A program made the translations under genes and the position numbers. The notes under the pieces were generated by a model. That model saw only the letters and a list, made by a program, of their open reading frames with translations, did no database searches and had not been told where the DNA came from. Shown here piece after piece: positions 1-7,189 of a DNA stretch of 18,407 bases. The stretch spans positions 1 through 18,407 of the forward strand of contig JAZKFR010000023.1 in assembly GCA_040386295.1 (NCBI GenBank), given 5' to 3'. Origin of the DNA: JAZKFR01 sp040386295 (lineage in GTDB: Bacteria; Pseudomonadota; Gammaproteobacteria; Burkholderiales; Rhodocyclaceae). Numbering within the stretch: position 1 is the stretch's first letter; every line of letters begins with the position of its first letter.

Positions 1-220
1 AGGGGCTGCTGGGATCGGTGATGAGAAACGCGCCGGAGCTGATGTCCAAGGTCATCGTATCGGCGGTATAGGTTTGTATTTTTAGCGCATGCGCCCCGGC
101 GTCGGCGGCGGCATCGACGATGGCTAGGGCACGCGCCAGGGATTGATTGTGGTTGCCGGACATTTCGGCGATGAGCAAAGGCGGGTGAGCACGACCAATC
201 GGGCGTTGAGCAATGTGCAT
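1..220 (-). CDS. pseI: Pseudaminic acid synthase PseI, N-terminal part (runs off the window)
   Basis: Only the first 73 codons are present; the gene continues beyond base 1. The ATG is at 218-220 on the minus strand, with a weak purine-rich stretch (GGAAAG) a short way upstream. The visible protein has the hallmark start of the NeuB/PseI/SpsE family: IAEMSGNHNQSLARA near residues 17-30, then DAAADAGAHALKIQTYTADTMT around 37-57, the first strands of the TIM barrel. The family condenses phosphoenolpyruvate with an amino-hexose in the cytoplasm; PseI uses 2,4-diacetamido-2,4,6-trideoxy-altrose and makes pseudaminic acid. The TADTMTLD stretch and the PseG neighbour favour PseI over sialic or legionaminic acid synthase. 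It is the last visible gene of the minus-strand sugar cluster, 64 bp after the PseG-GNAT gene. The substrate is inferred from family and context. Confidence 0.9.
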   Translation of the reverse strand, partial: MHIAQRPIGRAHPPLLIAEMSGNHNQSLARALAIVDAAADAGAHALKIQTYTADTMTLDISSGAFLITDPSSP

Positions 221-284
221 AAAGTTCGCTTTCCGTGAGGCCTGTAAGCAAGTTCAGCATAGTACCGAAAGTACTGAAATAGCG

Positions 285-1957
285 TCATGTTCGTTGCCAA
301 AACCAGTGCTCTATTTCATCCACGTCTTGGCGTTCGCTGGTGTGTTCTAAAGATTGACTGAAGCCCGCGCGCGCAAAGGCGCTGCGTGAAGCCTGGTTGC
401 TGCTGCGAATCACGGCGACGAGGCGCTTGACGTACGGTGCCTGTGTGCTGAGCCAGAGGCAAGCAAGACGTAGCAGCCGGGTGCCGAAGCCTAAAGCATG
501 TAGTTCAGGGTCGAGGTAGAGCGAAACCGTTGCCTCCGCCTCTGTTTGGCTTTCGCTTAAACGCCGCAGGTCGTAGCGCAAAACGCCGATGGCGCGCCCG
601 AGTATGTGGCCGATCAATAAAAATTGTTCTGGGTTAGCGAGTACTTGTCGATACCACTGAGTGTGTGCGGCAAAGTCGATGGCGTCTTGGTTTAAGGCCG
701 TATGCCGTGTGCGTTCGTCGTTGCGCCAGCGCCAGACTAGGGCGCTATCACTGGGCTCGGCGACGCGCAAAGCAAGCGCGTCGGCGTGCAGCAGCAGCGC
801 CAGAAATTGCGCGCCCAGACCGCTCGTTAGCCGACTCGCGCGCAGGGCCATGCGCGCCAACAAACGCGGGCGTTGGCTTATTTGGCACAAAAGCTTGGCT
901 AAAGCTTGCATCAGTTTTGCCGATGGTTTGTTGGCGCTCACAGCGCCAAGATANNNNNNNNNNCGTTATCAATTTGGTTCTCGGCGATGCTCAAGATGAG
1001 CGCTGGCAAACCGAGGCAACAGCGTTCCCAGCTGGGGCCTCCGCCAGCGCCGATCATTAAATCGGCTTGTGCCATCAACTGCGCCATCTGCGGCGTCATT
1101 GCGTGCAGCCGCAGCTGCGGCCAGTCGTGGCGCTGCGCCTCGATTTGCGCGCGCGTGGCCGCTGCCGCTGCACCCTCAGCCTGTCCGCCCAAAACTAGGT
1201 CAATCTGCCAGGGGTTGTTGTGTGCGCTACTTTGGGCGATGCCGCTGGCACGAATAGCGTTGAGTACGCTCAAACTCAGTGCGTCGGTTTGGCCACCGCC
1301 CAAAAAAACGAGTAAACGCTTTGTTTCTGATGCTGCTTTCACCCCTGGTTTTGAGTTCAAACGGCGCGCCAGCGTGGCTTCACGCAAGCTGGAAAATTCT
1401 GGGCGCAATAAGGCGAAGCGCGGGCCAAGCAAATAGCGGCAAGTCGTGTTGGGAAGGTGGCGACCAGGGTGGGTAGCTGCATTGGTAGTAGGGCGTAGCG
1501 GGGTAAGTTGCCGCGTGCGGCGCTTGAGCGCACCCAGGTTTGGGTCGAGCAAAATATCGGCCTCGTCTGCGTAGGCGTGTTCGGCCAGGTCGTCGATCAC
1601 CAACAATTGACGACAGCGCCCGCTGGCGCGTACCGCGCGCAGCCAGCGCGGATCTAAAGCGTAATGATCCAAAAGCAGGCAATCGATTACGCCTTCGTTG
1701 GCGAGTAACTGTAGACACGCTTCAGCGTCAGTCAACGCGCTCAGCATACTCGTCGCGTCTTCTTCAGCCGGCGCTGGCAGTAGGTGCAAAGCGTGACCAT
1801 GCGCCCTAATCGTAGCGCCCAAGTGGCCAGGCCAGGCACGGCAGAGAAACAAGCTGGTATCGCCCTGTGCGCGCAGGGCGTCGGCCAAACTTAAACAGCG
1901 CATGACATGGCCGCTGCCGATACGCAGCGAAGCGTCGGCGCGAAAAACAATTTTCAT
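285..1957 (-). CDS. pseG: Bifunctional PseG-type UDP-sugar hydrolase / GNAT acetyltransferase (PseG-PseH-like fusion), interrupted by assembly gap
   Basis: The minus-strand frame from ATG 1957 encodes PseG: the N-terminus MKIVFRADASLRIGSGHVMR carries the GSGH motif, with His17 matching the catalytic His of Campylobacter PseG. The C-terminal lobe has GGGPSWERCCLGLPAL and IAENQIDN, after which the sequence enters ten Ns (954-963). Beyond the gap, the frame ending at 285 resumes with YLGAVSANKPSAKLMQ and LLARMALRASRLTSGLGA, which is the usual PseG C-terminus. It then runs without a stop into a GNAT domain (WRWRNDERTRH; GFGTRLLRLACLWL; NQASRSAFARAGF). One fused protein is therefore the best reading. 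PseG releases UDP from UDP-2,4-diacetamido-trideoxy-altrose. The GNAT domain would be the PseH-like N-acetyltransferase that makes its substrate. The two sides are out of frame as written; a true gap of 2 (mod 3) bases, for example 32, restores one frame. Acetyl acceptor inferred. Confidence 0.85.
954..963. other. Assembly gap (10 Ns) inside the pseG fusion gene
   Basis: Ten consecutive Ns. The left flank on the minus strand ends in IAENQIDN plus the first base (G) of the next codon; the right flank begins with TAT CTT GGC GCT (YLGA). Comparison with the general PseG pattern, where about ten to twelve residues separate these two motifs, suggests roughly 30-35 missing bases rather than ten. 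The length is an inference; the Ns are seen directly. Confidence 0.97.
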
Positions 1958-2060
1958 TGGCGAGTCTCGTTCGAGTGGGTGCGCTCAGATAGCCTGGTGC
2001 TGTGTCGCTGACGCTGCTTGTTCTGGCGCTTTGCCGCGCGGCGCAGGCGACGTCGATGGG

Positions 2061-3350
2061 CTAACGAATTTTGAACAGGGCTTGTAAGGGTTCGCAGCGC
2101 AAAAAATCGCGTGGACGAGCACTCGCAATCGCCTGCTTCAACAGCGGTAAAACCTCTGCGTAGGCGGCAAGCAGCGCGGCAATGTCGGCGCTTTGGTGTG
2201 CGTAATTCAAGTTGTGCGTGCCTATCCATAACATGCCGCGCGCCAACATTTCTTGCATGAGCAGGGTTTTGGCCTCCCACTGCGTGCAGCCTGGTGCGTC
2301 TTTGATGAGCAAAAAAGTCCAGCTCGGATGGCCGCTACACGCTAAATAATCGCTCAAGCCTTGTTCTGCGATCAGCGCATTGAGCCCGTCTTTGAGTTGC
2401 TCGCCCAAGCTGGCTAGCGTATTGATCACTGGTTCGCGTTCTAGCTTGTCGAGGGTGGCCGCCGCTGCCGCGAGCGACAGCGTTTCGCCGCCAAAAGTGA
2501 AGGAGAAAAAAATCTCACTCATTAAGGCCATGACGTCTGCGCGTCCGACAATTGCGGATAGCGGATAGCCGTTGGCCAAGCCTTTGCCGAAGGTTGCCAG
2601 ATCCGGCGTAACGCCAAAATAAGCTTGTGCGCCGCCGTTGGCGAAGCGAAAGCCGGTAATCGTTTCGTCGAAGACCAATAAAGCACCGTGCCGATGCGCG
2701 CAAGCGCGTACTTCGGCCAGATAGCCTGGACTCGGCGCCAGCACGTTCATTGGCTCGAGCATGACGCAGGCAAATTCGCCCGGGTGGGCGGCGAGCAGCG
2801 CTTCCAGCGCGGCAAGATCGTTAAAAGGGAAGCTGTGCGTTAGCGCGCGCACCGCCTCGGGTACGCCGCGATGGCGCGCTGTGCTGCCGATGTACCAATC
2901 CTGCCAACCGTGATAGCCGCATACGGCGACCCGCTCGCGCTGCGTGTATGCGCGCGCCAAACGAACGGCGCCCGCCGTTGCGTCAGAGCCATTCTTGCCA
3001 AAACGCACCTGCTCTGCGCAGGGCACCATCGCGACCAAGCGCTCGGCTACTTCCATTTCAAGCCGATGCGGCAAGGAAAAAATCACTCCGGCATCGACCT
3101 GCGCATGCACGGCTGCGTTCACGTCGGGATCGTTGTAGCCCAGGGTGATCGCCGCCAGGCTACTGACAAAGTCTATGTATTCATTACCATCTACATCCCA
3201 TACGCGGCAGCCCTGCGCTTTGCTGATGAAGTATGGCGAAACGCCAAACGGGTACTGCGTTTGACTTTTGCTAAACGTTTGCGCGCCTAAAGGAATCGTT
3301 TTGAGTGCTCTTGCCAGTAAGGCCTCGGATTGTTGGTAGCGTTCAGACAT
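2061..3350 (-). CDS. HemL-like class III PLP-dependent aminotransferase of the sugar cluster
   Basis: A 429-residue protein of the glutamate-1-semialdehyde aminomutase/class III aminotransferase fold. Features in order: PLP phosphate-binding region FGKNGSDATAGAVRLARAYT (about 117-136), GYHGWQDWYIG (145-155), LVFDETITGFR with Asp228 for the pyridine nitrogen, and DLATFGKGLANGYPLSA with the Schiff-base Lys256. The frame is open further upstream, but ATG 3350 is chosen because AGGA lies six bases ahead of it and because MSERYQQSEALLARA is a normal family start. It sits between the cytidylyltransferase and PseG genes, 129 bp and 103 bp away. Related aminotransferases occur in flagellin and surface-glycan nonulosonate clusters. 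It is not PseC, which is a DegT-family aminotransferase, so it may make a pseudaminic-acid variant or another amino sugar. True substrate unknown; HemL itself is unlikely in this context. Confidence 0.85.
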   Translation of the reverse strand: MSERYQQSEALLARALKTIPLGAQTFSKSQTQYPFGVSPYFISKAQGCRVWDVDGNEYIDFVSSLAAITLGYNDPDVNAAVHAQVDAGVIFSLPHRLEMEVAERLVAMVPCAEQVRFGKNGSDATAGAVRLARAYTQRERVAVCGYHGWQDWYIGSTARHRGVPEAVRALTHSFPFNDLAALEALLAAHPGEFACVMLEPMNVLAPSPGYLAEVRACAHRHGALLVFDETITGFRFANGGAQAYFGVTPDLATFGKGLANGYPLSAIVGRADVMALMSEIFFSFTFGGETLSLAAAAATLDKLEREPVINTLASLGEQLKDGLNALIAEQGLSDYLACSGHPSWTFLLIKDAPGCTQWEAKTLLMQEMLARGMLWIGTHNLNYAHQSADIAALLAAYAEVLPLLKQAIASARPRDFLRCEPLQALFKIR

Positions 3351-3479
3351 GCTGCGTCCTATCAAAGTGAAGAATCGGGGTTGGACTGGTGTGCTAGTCG
3401 TTTTGCTGTCGGCGCAAATATCGCTTCTGCCGCTTCTGCCGTCGGCTTGGCCGTGTCGTGGCGCCACGGCTTTATGCTG

Positions 3480-4268
3480 CTATGAAGCCGCTATGGTCTG
3501 CACGGGCAGCTGTGCGCCTAAGGCTTCGTTGAGCAAAGACTGGGCGTATCCCAGGTTGCGTGGCACGTGCGTGTTTAACTGCAATAACTCAGGTTGGCGC
3601 GCTAGCAGCGCCAAAATATCCGCCGTCGTGAACGCGGCGTTGTGCGGGTACAGCGCCTGATAAACCGCCTCGACAAAAGCAAAATCTTCAGGCTGATCTA
3701 CTGTCCAGCGCAACCAAGATTGGTCTTGCGCTTGGCGGTAATGGCCAATTCGATAACGTTCAGCTTGCTTGTAAATAAACGGGGTGACGTGCTCGCGTTC
3801 TGCAGGCAAAGACGCCTCGCGCCAGGCTTCTTCCAGGCAACGAAAGCGCATTACCTCAACATCAAGCCCATCGGCAAAACTTGGCTGCAATGCGTTGCTG
3901 CTGTAATCGTAATCACCGGCTAGATGAAAGGCTATGCAGCGATCGATTAGCTCAGGGTCGGCGAGCGGGCAATCGCCGGTTAAGCGCAGCAAATGCGCGC
4001 GCGCTTCTTGCGCGCAAGCTGCTGCGTAGAAGCGCGCCAGCACATCGTCTAAAGGGCCGCGAAAACAGGGTACTTGCAAACGCGTGCACAGCGCCGATAG
4101 CGCATCGTCGCTTGCTGTGTTGCTGGTTGCTACCACGAGTTGCGTAATCCCGCGTGCACGGCGCAAGCGTTCGATATGGCGAGCAATCATCGGCTCGCCC
4201 AGAATCGGCTTTAACACCTTGCCGGGCAAACGAGTGGACGAACAGCGGGCTTGCAAAATAGCGAGCAT
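3480..4268 (-). CDS. SpsF-type cytidylyltransferase (CMP-sugar synthetase-like)
   Basis: A 262-residue nucleotidyltransferase. The N-terminus MLAILQARCSSTRLPGKVLK is the SpsF (COG1861) signature, where QARMGSTRLPGK is usual; here Cys-Ser replaces Met-Gly. GDCPLADPELID (98-109) is the metal/nucleotide region, and NALQPSFADGLDVEV and WTVDQPEDF follow. ATG 4268 is preferred to an upstream in-frame start because GGAAGG lies nine bases before it and because the family starts there. It would activate a nonulosonate as its CMP derivative or a related sugar. It lacks the ARGGSK start of Campylobacter/Helicobacter PseF and NeuA, so a PseF role is inferred from position only. It is the first gene of the minus-strand cluster and is divergent from the chaperone gene at 4419. 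Confidence 0.85.
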   Translation of the reverse strand: MLAILQARCSSTRLPGKVLKPILGEPMIARHIERLRRARGITQLVVATSNTASDDALSALCTRLQVPCFRGPLDDVLARFYAAACAQEARAHLLRLTGDCPLADPELIDRCIAFHLAGDYDYSSNALQPSFADGLDVEVMRFRCLEEAWREASLPAEREHVTPFIYKQAERYRIGHYRQAQDQSWLRWTVDQPEDFAFVEAVYQALYPHNAAFTTADILALLARQPELLQLNTHVPRNLGYAQSLLNEALGAQLPVQTIAAS

Positions 4269-4324
4269 ATGCGGGTGCCTTCCAAGCTTAAAAAACAATC
4301 CAGCGTAAATAGTGCCACGAGAAG

Positions 4325-4352
4325 GGAACTTTCGTGCCGCTGAGGCGACTAA
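4325..4352 (+). promoter_or_regulatory. ECF-sigma/hrp-box-like promoter, box 1
   Basis: GGAACT (4325-4330), 15 bp, CGACTAA (4346-4352), followed two bases later by CTGTGTAGC (4355-4363). The box ends 66 bp before the chaperone ATG. The same layout occurs at 5887 and 7014. Known HrpL-dependent hrp boxes are GGAACC-N15/16-CCACNNA; this copy differs at the last base of the first half and the second base of the other half. Function is inferred from resemblance, recurrence and placement. Confidence 0.65.
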
Positions 4353-4374
4353 CACTGTGTAGCAGACTGTTTTT

Positions 4375-4386
4375 AAGCAGCTGCTT
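4375..4386. promoter_or_regulatory. Perfect 12-bp palindrome between spsF-like and chaperone genes
   Basis: AAGCAGCTGCTT, 22 bp downstream of box 1 and 32 bp before ATG 4419. It could be an operator for the divergent genes. A related sequence, TTCTTAAG-CTGCTT, lies at 7086-7099 downstream of box 3. No known regulator is recognised. Confidence 0.25.
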
Positions 4387-4418
4387 TCGCGTTTAAAAAA
4401 ATAATTTAGGAGATGAAG

Positions 4419-4913
4419 ATGGATGCAGACGAGGCTGAATGGGCGCAGCTGGAGCCAGAGTTAGACCGCGCTCTAGCGCTTGCAGGGGCGCGCTATGACG
4501 AAGTGCTGAGCGAATTTTGTAACGAGTTTGCTATTGCAGATGTCGATGCCGTGCTCGATACCGGGGTGATGCTGGTCAATAACGTTGAATTGACCTTGGT
4601 TCCTGGCGCGCTGGCCGATCCGTGGATGTTGCAAATCATCATCGACCTGGGTGAGCCAGAGGGCGATGACCTGGGCGCCTATTACCGCGCTTTGCTCAGC
4701 ACCAATATGGCGATGGTGGGCACCCATAGTTTTTTTGCGGTCAATCCTGATAATGGCCATGGTTTGTTGATCGGACAAATGTCCATGCACGACGCATCTT
4801 TCAACGCTGCTGCGTTGGCCGATTACCTGCATCTATTGACCGTTAGTTACGAAGAGAATCGCGATAAAACCGTGTCTCAGGCGCATTTTGACGTGAGCGT
4901 ATTGCTTGCTTGA
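4419..4913 (+). CDS. CesT-family (Tir chaperone-like) type III secretion chaperone
   Basis: A 164-residue acidic protein with the CesT/SycE-type pattern: an N-terminal helix (EAEWAQLEPELDRALALAG), a strand NVELTLVP around 55-62, the strand LQIIIDLGEP followed by AYYRALLSTNMAM (88-99), FFAVNPDNGHGLLIGQM (105-121), and a C-terminal helix ALADYLHLLTVSYEENRD. Such chaperones act as dimers in the cytoplasm, hold an effector near its N-terminus and deliver it to a type III apparatus. Two ATGs compete: AGGAG at 4408-4412 touches ATG 4413 but is correctly spaced (six bases) from ATG 4419, so 4419 is chosen. An hrp-box-like promoter lies 66 bp upstream and an effector-like gene begins 34 bp downstream, the usual chaperone-effector arrangement. 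Family assignment is by motif pattern only. No type III apparatus gene is in the window. Confidence 0.72.
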   Translation: MDADEAEWAQLEPELDRALALAGARYDEVLSEFCNEFAIADVDAVLDTGVMLVNNVELTLVPGALADPWMLQIIIDLGEPEGDDLGAYYRALLSTNMAMVGTHSFFAVNPDNGHGLLIGQMSMHDASFNAAALADYLHLLTVSYEENRDKTVSQAHFDVSVLLA

Positions 4914-4947
4914 GCTGCATTTCTTCATATTTCTGGAATAAACCGCG

Positions 4948-5700
4948 ATGTTCGAAGTATCCACGGTACGTGCTACTAGTGTTTTTTCTCAACAGCCAGC
5001 CGCTGTAGAAACCACCTCAATGCTTACGCAAACATTGAGGCGCTTGCGGGCAAGGTCACCGACACTGCCTGAGCCTCAGCTTGGGAGCCGTGCACAGCGT
5101 AGCGCGCAGGCATTACGCAATCCACCCGCGACAACACCCGCGACAACACTGCGGCCTGCCATTAGGCTCAAAGCACAGGGCGAGGCAGTCTCGATGACGC
5201 AGGAAGGCGCCCTAGAGGCCTCATCGGCTGTGCGCGCGCAGACGGGTAGGAGGGTGCAGTTTGCGTTGGAAGAAATGAATAAGAGACAAGCTTCTAGGCA
5301 GCAGCTTCAAGGCCGTAGGTTACGTTTCCTTGTCAACAAAAGTCAGGAGCTTGACACAGCGCGGGCTCAGTCCACCCGTGTTTTGCCCACTCTAGAGCAA
5401 GCCCTCAAGGGCTACGCGGCAGAACAGGATGCCGCACTACCCAAGATTGAGCTTGGGCAAGAGCTCAGAAAAACAGCAGAAAAAGCCGATCAGCTAACTC
5501 AAGGTGTTGCTGATCGTTTGGCAGAATTCAATGAGCGTGTTGCCTCGGGTGCTCCGGCGCGCGCACCGCGCGTGCGTCGAACACGCGCTGAAGCTACGCC
5601 AGTAGCGCGCAGACAGGGGTTCACGGCCAAGCTGAAAGCCTCTGTGCGCAGCGTTTTCTTTGGGTCTGCTAAGCCTAAGACCGATCTGAGCAGTGTATAA
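4948..5700 (+). CDS. Unknown protein, candidate type III secreted effector paired with the chaperone
   Basis: A 250-residue protein that I do not recognise. The first 35 residues are rich in Ser, Thr, Ala and Val with no transmembrane segment or Sec signal, as in type III substrates. Residues about 90-205 are rich in Glu, Gln, Arg and Lys and look helical (ALEEMNKRQASRQQLQGRR; ELRKTAEKADQLTQGVADRL). The last 45 are strongly basic (RAPRVRRTRAEATPVARRQ). A 12-bp tandem duplication at 5124-5147 gives PATTPATT. ATG 4948 follows a GGAATAAACCGCG stretch, a modest ribosome site. The 34-bp spacing from the chaperone gene implies co-transcription from box 1. The effector role is inference; a cargo or regulatory partner of the chaperone is the main alternative. 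Confidence 0.6.
   Translation: MFEVSTVRATSVFSQQPAAVETTSMLTQTLRRLRARSPTLPEPQLGSRAQRSAQALRNPPATTPATTLRPAIRLKAQGEAVSMTQEGALEASSAVRAQTGRRVQFALEEMNKRQASRQQLQGRRLRFLVNKSQELDTARAQSTRVLPTLEQALKGYAAEQDAALPKIELGQELRKTAEKADQLTQGVADRLAEFNERVASGAPARAPRVRRTRAEATPVARRQGFTAKLKASVRSVFFGSAKPKTDLSSV
5124..5147 (+). repeat. 12-bp direct tandem repeat in the effector-like gene
   Basis: ACCCGCGACAAC twice in tandem, giving PATTPATT. Frame-neutral duplication in the low-complexity N-terminal half. Confidence 0.9.
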
Positions 5701-6051
5701 GCGCGGATTCGTTCTCGCGCTACGTCAGCAGATTGGCCGATTTTCAGGACGTTTGATCGCGCCGATCCCTCTTCTCCCCCCTGAATTCTTCTCTCGCCTT
5801 AAGGCCAAGCATTGGCTGCGCACACGCTTTGCCTTGTCCACCGTGGCGGCGGGGACGACTGCGCGCTAAAAAATATCGTGGGTCATGGAACTTTATGCTC
5901 GGCTTGGCCACTAATGCTGTGTAGCTCCTTGCTCAGCCGCGAAAAGCGATGGGTTGATTCTGTGCAAGGCTTGCTCGCGCTGGCTAAAACAAGGTGTCTC
6001 GTAAGCGGTTTTTTTGCAGTGAATTAACTGATTTTTTGATAAGAGGTTTTT
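5701..6051. other. Gene-free leader between the two effector-like units
   Basis: About 350 bp with no convincing gene. It begins with a small perfect inverted repeat at 5700-5721 (AGCGCG, ten-base loop, CGCGCT), a possible weak terminator without a T-run. It contains box 2 at 5887-5914 and then 137 bp of untranslated leader up to the GTG at 6052. A 71-codon open frame at 5812-6027 has no ribosome site and an unnatural composition, so it is not called. Confidence 0.6.
5887..5914 (+). promoter_or_regulatory. ECF-sigma/hrp-box-like promoter, box 2
   Basis: GGAACT (5887-5892), 15 bp, CCACTAA (5908-5914). This is the best of the three copies and matches CCACNNA fully; only the last base of GGAACC differs. 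CTGTGTAGC follows at 5917-5925, at the same offset as in box 1. It lies 137 bp before the GTG at 6052. Confidence 0.7.
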
Positions 6052-6940
6052 GTGTTAAGAAAAGTTTTGGGATTGGGCGCTAAGCCTCCTAAGCCTCCTA
6101 CTTCTGTAGTGCTGGCGACTCCATACAATTTGAATGCGGCGCAAAGGATGCGGGGGTGGAATACAGAGCAAATAAAACCACGTACTTACCTTGACGCACA
6201 GCGTTGCGAATGGTGACAGCTCTTTGGCATGGAAAATTTGTGTACTACAAGTCAGTGCTAAGAGTCCTCAGGAGGCAAAAAAACTGATCAAGGAATGGGA
6301 CGCATTGCCCGATGATGATCGACACAAGATATGGATGAGTGAGTGCCTAGAAAACTTGGTCAACGCCGCTCAGCGTGAGGGCATTGAAGGCGCTGTGATG
6401 GCTGAGTTCGACTACGCTTGGCTGGATACCCGTTTGAATGACTTGATCCCGGTGGCCGAAGCTTATGATGCTACTTCTGGCTCGACGCCGCCGAGCGCAG
6501 TCACGCCCGCCCTACTCGGCAAAATTGCCGAGCTGGCAAAGCAAGCAATTTTTGCTGATGGCACGCTTGGTTCAGACCGTCAAACCCTCCACTTCAGGGG
6601 GGTGCTGCTGTCCCTGGTGAGCAACGCTAATGCTGCCGCAGCCAATCAAATCAATCCGCTTGGCGATCAGGAATTGTGGCGTTCGCATACAGCACAAAAG
6701 GCGCTTGGTGAGCTGAAGCAGTGGTTAAATCATCCGCGCACTGTCTGTATTGAGCAGAGTCCAAGCACTAAGCCTGAAAGAAGATCCCGGTCTACAGAAA
6801 AAAGCATTGCCTCAGTGCCATTAACTGCAGCGCGGCGTGTTTGGTTTTCGCTGTTGATTGATGAGCAGATAGCGGCTGAAAAAAGACGTTGGGATGCGCA
6901 GAATACGCAGCTGATGCAACAACAGGTAGCCCTCGTTTAA
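6052..6940 (+). pseudogene. Unknown effector-like gene, apparently split by a frameshift
   Basis: The best start is GTG 6052, with AGAGG five bases upstream; stops precede it in frame. It reads LRKVLGLGAKPPKPPTSVVL and on to RCEW, and stops at TGA 6216 (54 residues). A second frame, open from 6176 to TAA 6940, carries the remaining roughly 240 residues but has no ATG before 6332 and no ribosome site at its only early start (TTG 6191). The frames overlap by 41 bp (6176-6216), so a one-base shift there would join them into one protein of about 290 residues. The downstream part is helical (SAKSPQEAKKLIKEWD; IEGAVMAEFDYAWLDTRLND; LGELKQWLNHPR) with a charged, Gln-rich C-terminus. No family is recognised. 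Either a true frameshift, a sequencing error, or two overlapping genes. Box 2 upstream links it to the chaperone unit. Confidence 0.5.
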
Positions 6941-6972
6941 GCGCGGGCTATTCCAAATTATTCCAAGTTCTT

Positions 6973-7004
6973 CCCAGCTCTGCTTGTTTGACCGGCAGAG
7001 CGGG
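6973..7004. terminator. Strong hairpin after the second effector-like gene
   Basis: CCC-A-GCTCTGC (6973-6983), an 11-base loop, GCAGAGC-GGG (6995-7004): ten base pairs with one bulged A, 33 bp after the TAA at 6940 and just before box 3. There is no T-run, so it may be a factor-assisted terminator or an RNA-stabilising hairpin. Confidence 0.4.
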
Positions 7005-7013
7005 TAGGGAAAA

Positions 7014-7041
7014 TGAACTTTCTGTCTGCGTATGCCACTAA
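7014..7041 (+). promoter_or_regulatory. ECF-sigma/hrp-box-like promoter, box 3
   Basis: TGAACT (7014-7019), 15 bp, CCACTAA (7035-7041). It shares GAACTTT and CCACTAA with box 2 at identical spacing and lies 148 bp upstream of ATG 7190. The first base of the first half is T instead of G, and the CTGTGTAGC tail of the other two is absent. Confidence 0.6.
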
Positions 7042-7189
7042 ATAAATAAGAGGGTTTGTTTTGTGCGGATGGGGGTTGTAGTAGCTTCTTAAGCTGCTTC
7101 TGGCTGGCTTACAAACACGCTAAAGCGCTGGCCGGCAGAACGCATCGCCAGTAAGCTTTTTAATTCCAATGTTTTTAACAGGAGTCAGT

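Noticed and set aside
246..280. Small hairpin AGTAC/GTACT between the PseG fusion and pseI
   Set aside because: Only five base pairs and no T-run; too weak to call a terminator or regulator.
665..1436. Long plus-strand open frames opposite the pseG fusion
   Set aside because: Antisense shadows of a real coding region, and they read through the Ns.
4331..4389. TTCG pairs upstream of the chaperone as a Ralstonia/Burkholderia-type hrp box (TTCG-N16-TTCG)
   Set aside because: The two TTCG copies at 4331 and 4386 are about 50 bp apart, far from the required spacing.
5812..6027. 71-codon plus-strand frame between the effector-like genes
   Set aside because: No ribosome site, Cys/Leu-rich composition unlike a real protein, and it runs straight through box 2.
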